This document shows, piece by piece, positions 63,073-64,000 of a stretch of 64,000 bases of DNA. Numbering within the stretch: the first letter of the stretch is position 1; every line of letters starts with the position of its first letter. The position numbers and the translations under genes are program-made. The stretch spans positions 23,881 to 87,880 of the forward strand of contig CAYNIY010000003.1 of the NCBI GenBank assembly GCA_964397525.1, in the 5' to 3' direction. Under the pieces are notes generated by a model. It worked only from the letters and a program-made list of their open reading frames with translations. It did no database searches and had not been told where the DNA came from. Source of the DNA: Syntrophopropionicum sp964397525 (GTDB lineage Bacteria > Bacillota > Desulfotomaculia > Desulfotomaculales > Pelotomaculaceae).

Positions 63073-63751
63073 TGATTAACATCCCCAGACTGGCTGCAAC
63101 AATAGTTGCAATAATGATATTAAACAAATTTCCCATAGTTGCCGGCACAAGATGGCCGATTGCCAGACACAGCAGCGCTGAAGACAGGGCCACAAAAACA
63201 TCTGATTTGCGTTTGATCATAAAGACCAAAAGACAGGTATACATTGCCGGCAGAGTAAAATTCAGGCCCAAGCGATCTGTATCGCCAATATAATTACCTA
63301 CTATGGCTCCCAACAGTGTGCTGGCGATCCAGCCGAGATGTGAGCTTAGATTAAGGCCGGCTATATAGGAAGCGGTGGGCAGATGATTCTGATAGCGGTT
63401 CGTCGCTACCGCATATGTTTCATCGGTTAATCCATAGGATAGGAGGCTTCCAACCACAGTTGGAACTCGCCCCTTGAGGTAGGGCACCAACGATGTGGAA
63501 AATAATAAATATCTTAAATTCACCAAAATATTTGCCAGGATAATGGTGAAGACTGCCCCTCCTGCCTGCATGATCCCGAGGGCGATGTACTGCCCGGCTC
63601 CAGTAAAACACAGAACCGACATCATTGTAGCCTGTATAATTGACATGCCCACATTATTTGCCAGCACCCCGAAGGCAAACCCCAGCGGCAAATAGCCTAA
63701 AATAATGGGGACAGAGTCTTTAATACCTTGTTTTAGTTCCTGCTTTTGCAT
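63059..63751 (-). CDS. azlC: AzlC-like branched-chain amino acid exporter, large subunit
   Basis: The 230-residue membrane protein starts with GIKDSVPIILGYLPLGFAFGVLA, the AzlC signature, and has about six to eight helices. The ATG at 63751 has GGAG upstream; the longer frame to 63781 lacks a site. It is the first gene of the azlCD pair. No Lrp-type regulator gene is adjacent within the window. Confidence 0.9.
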   Translation of the reverse strand: MQKQELKQGIKDSVPIILGYLPLGFAFGVLANNVGMSIIQATMMSVLCFTGAGQYIALGIMQAGGAVFTIILANILVNLRYLLFSTSLVPYLKGRVPTVVGSLLSYGLTDETYAVATNRYQNHLPTASYIAGLNLSSHLGWIASTLLGAIVGNYIGDTDRLGLNFTLPAMYTCLLVFMIKRKSDVFVALSSALLCLAIGHLVPATMGNLFNIIIATIVAASLGMLINERN

Positions 63752-63892
63752 ATCTATCTCCAGCCGGGATGTTGTTTGCAAAGGTTCGCTAATATGATAA
63801 TGTTAGAATCCGGTTTAGAATTATGTTTAGTATGTTTCTGATATAATTCTACCACAGTGTTTATATTAGTATATCCATAGGAATAAGGTATA

Positions 63893-63934
63893 AAAAAGAA
63901 AAAGGGCCGTAGAATAATTCCTACAGCTCTTTCT
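63893..63934 (-). terminator. terminator after the tRNA gene
   Basis: On the - strand GAGCTGTAG and CTACGGCCC pair (with G.T) around an eight-base loop and are followed by a long T-rich tail. It lies just downstream of the tRNA. Confidence 0.8.
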
Positions 63935-63945
63935 AAATAAGATTT

Positions 63946-64000
63946 TGGTGCGGTGGGCGGGACTTGAACCCGCACTCCTTTTACAGAACTAGCCCCTCAA
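63946..64000 (-). tRNA. tRNA-Leu (anticodon GAG), 3' part, cut by the window edge
   Basis: Read on the - strand, the sequence runs from the anticodon loop (T-GAG-G) through a GCTAG stem half and a long, 15-base variable arm. The T stem-loop GCGGG-TTCAAGT-CCCGC and acceptor strand CCACCGC-A with an encoded CCA follow. The long variable arm and discriminator A73 fit leucine better than serine or tyrosine. The 5' half lies beyond the window. Confidence 0.85.

Noticed and set aside
1..64000. CRISPR arrays, insertion sequences, prophage
   Set aside because: No regularly spaced repeats, transposase or integrase motifs, or phage structural genes were seen anywhere in the window.

Overview
The window looks like a chromosome segment from a Gram-positive, anaerobic clostridial bacterium, most like the Pelotomaculum/Desulfotomaculum branch of the Peptococcaceae. 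This is an inference from several things: the Bacillus/Clostridium-type flagellar switch (FliY, FlhF, FlhG, a SigD-type sigma factor), strong Shine-Dalgarno sites with many TTG and GTG starts, a c-di-GMP riboswitch ahead of motility genes, and acid-activating CoA-transferases beside an oxalate/formate-type carrier. No phage, insertion sequence or CRISPR array is visible. Most of the window is ordinary chromosomal coding sequence, with genes on both strands in short operons.

Layout. 1-1081 is mostly non-coding and ends in a c-di-GMP-I riboswitch plus terminator. 1082-9677 is a flagellar rotor/placement cluster (fliF, fliG, a short fliN, flhF, flhG, fliA, fliM, fliY). It lacks fliH/fliI and the other export genes that usually sit beside fliG. 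9764-14485 holds small housekeeping and unknown genes and a DUF2334 protein with a propeller-like repeat tail. 14486-21062 holds an OFA-family carrier behind a long structured leader, then two divergent, paralogous CoA-transferase gene pairs. 21266-27893 holds a two-component system, a gamma-carbonic-anhydrase-like protein, a Pit phosphate transporter with a PhoU-like partner behind a PhoP-like box, a ClpP-class membrane protease and a histone-deacetylase-family enzyme.

28112-32388 is a MacAB/Lol-like ABC exporter. 32502-37831 is a carbohydrate operon (phosphohexomutase, alpha/alpha-toroid protein, inositol-phosphatase family protein, GH15-like protein). 38127-43235 holds a small membrane protein, an HTH/zinc-finger protein and a 1214-residue Ski2/HelY-like helicase that itself carries HTH modules. 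43450-47332 holds two unrelated flavoproteins and a WalJ-like metallo-hydrolase with REP-like repeats between them. 47538-51136 is a second ABC exporter behind its own PadR regulator. 51335-57929 holds an amidase, a CofE-like protein, an Orn/Lys/Arg decarboxylase, exonuclease III, an acyl-CoA ligase and an orphan ParB-like protein.

58020-62548 is the most system-like locus: a protein of unknown family, a MoxR AAA ATPase and a zinc-peptidase/VWA-like protein form a tight operon, followed behind a hairpin by the RNA ligase RtcB and a tiny zinc-ribbon protein. It suggests an ATP-driven module tied to RNA repair, which is inference from gene order only. The window ends with azlCD and the 3' part of a tRNA-Leu.

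Starts were chosen from Shine-Dalgarno spacing and are noted where they decide the protein length. Family names come from recognising motifs by eye; no database search was run.
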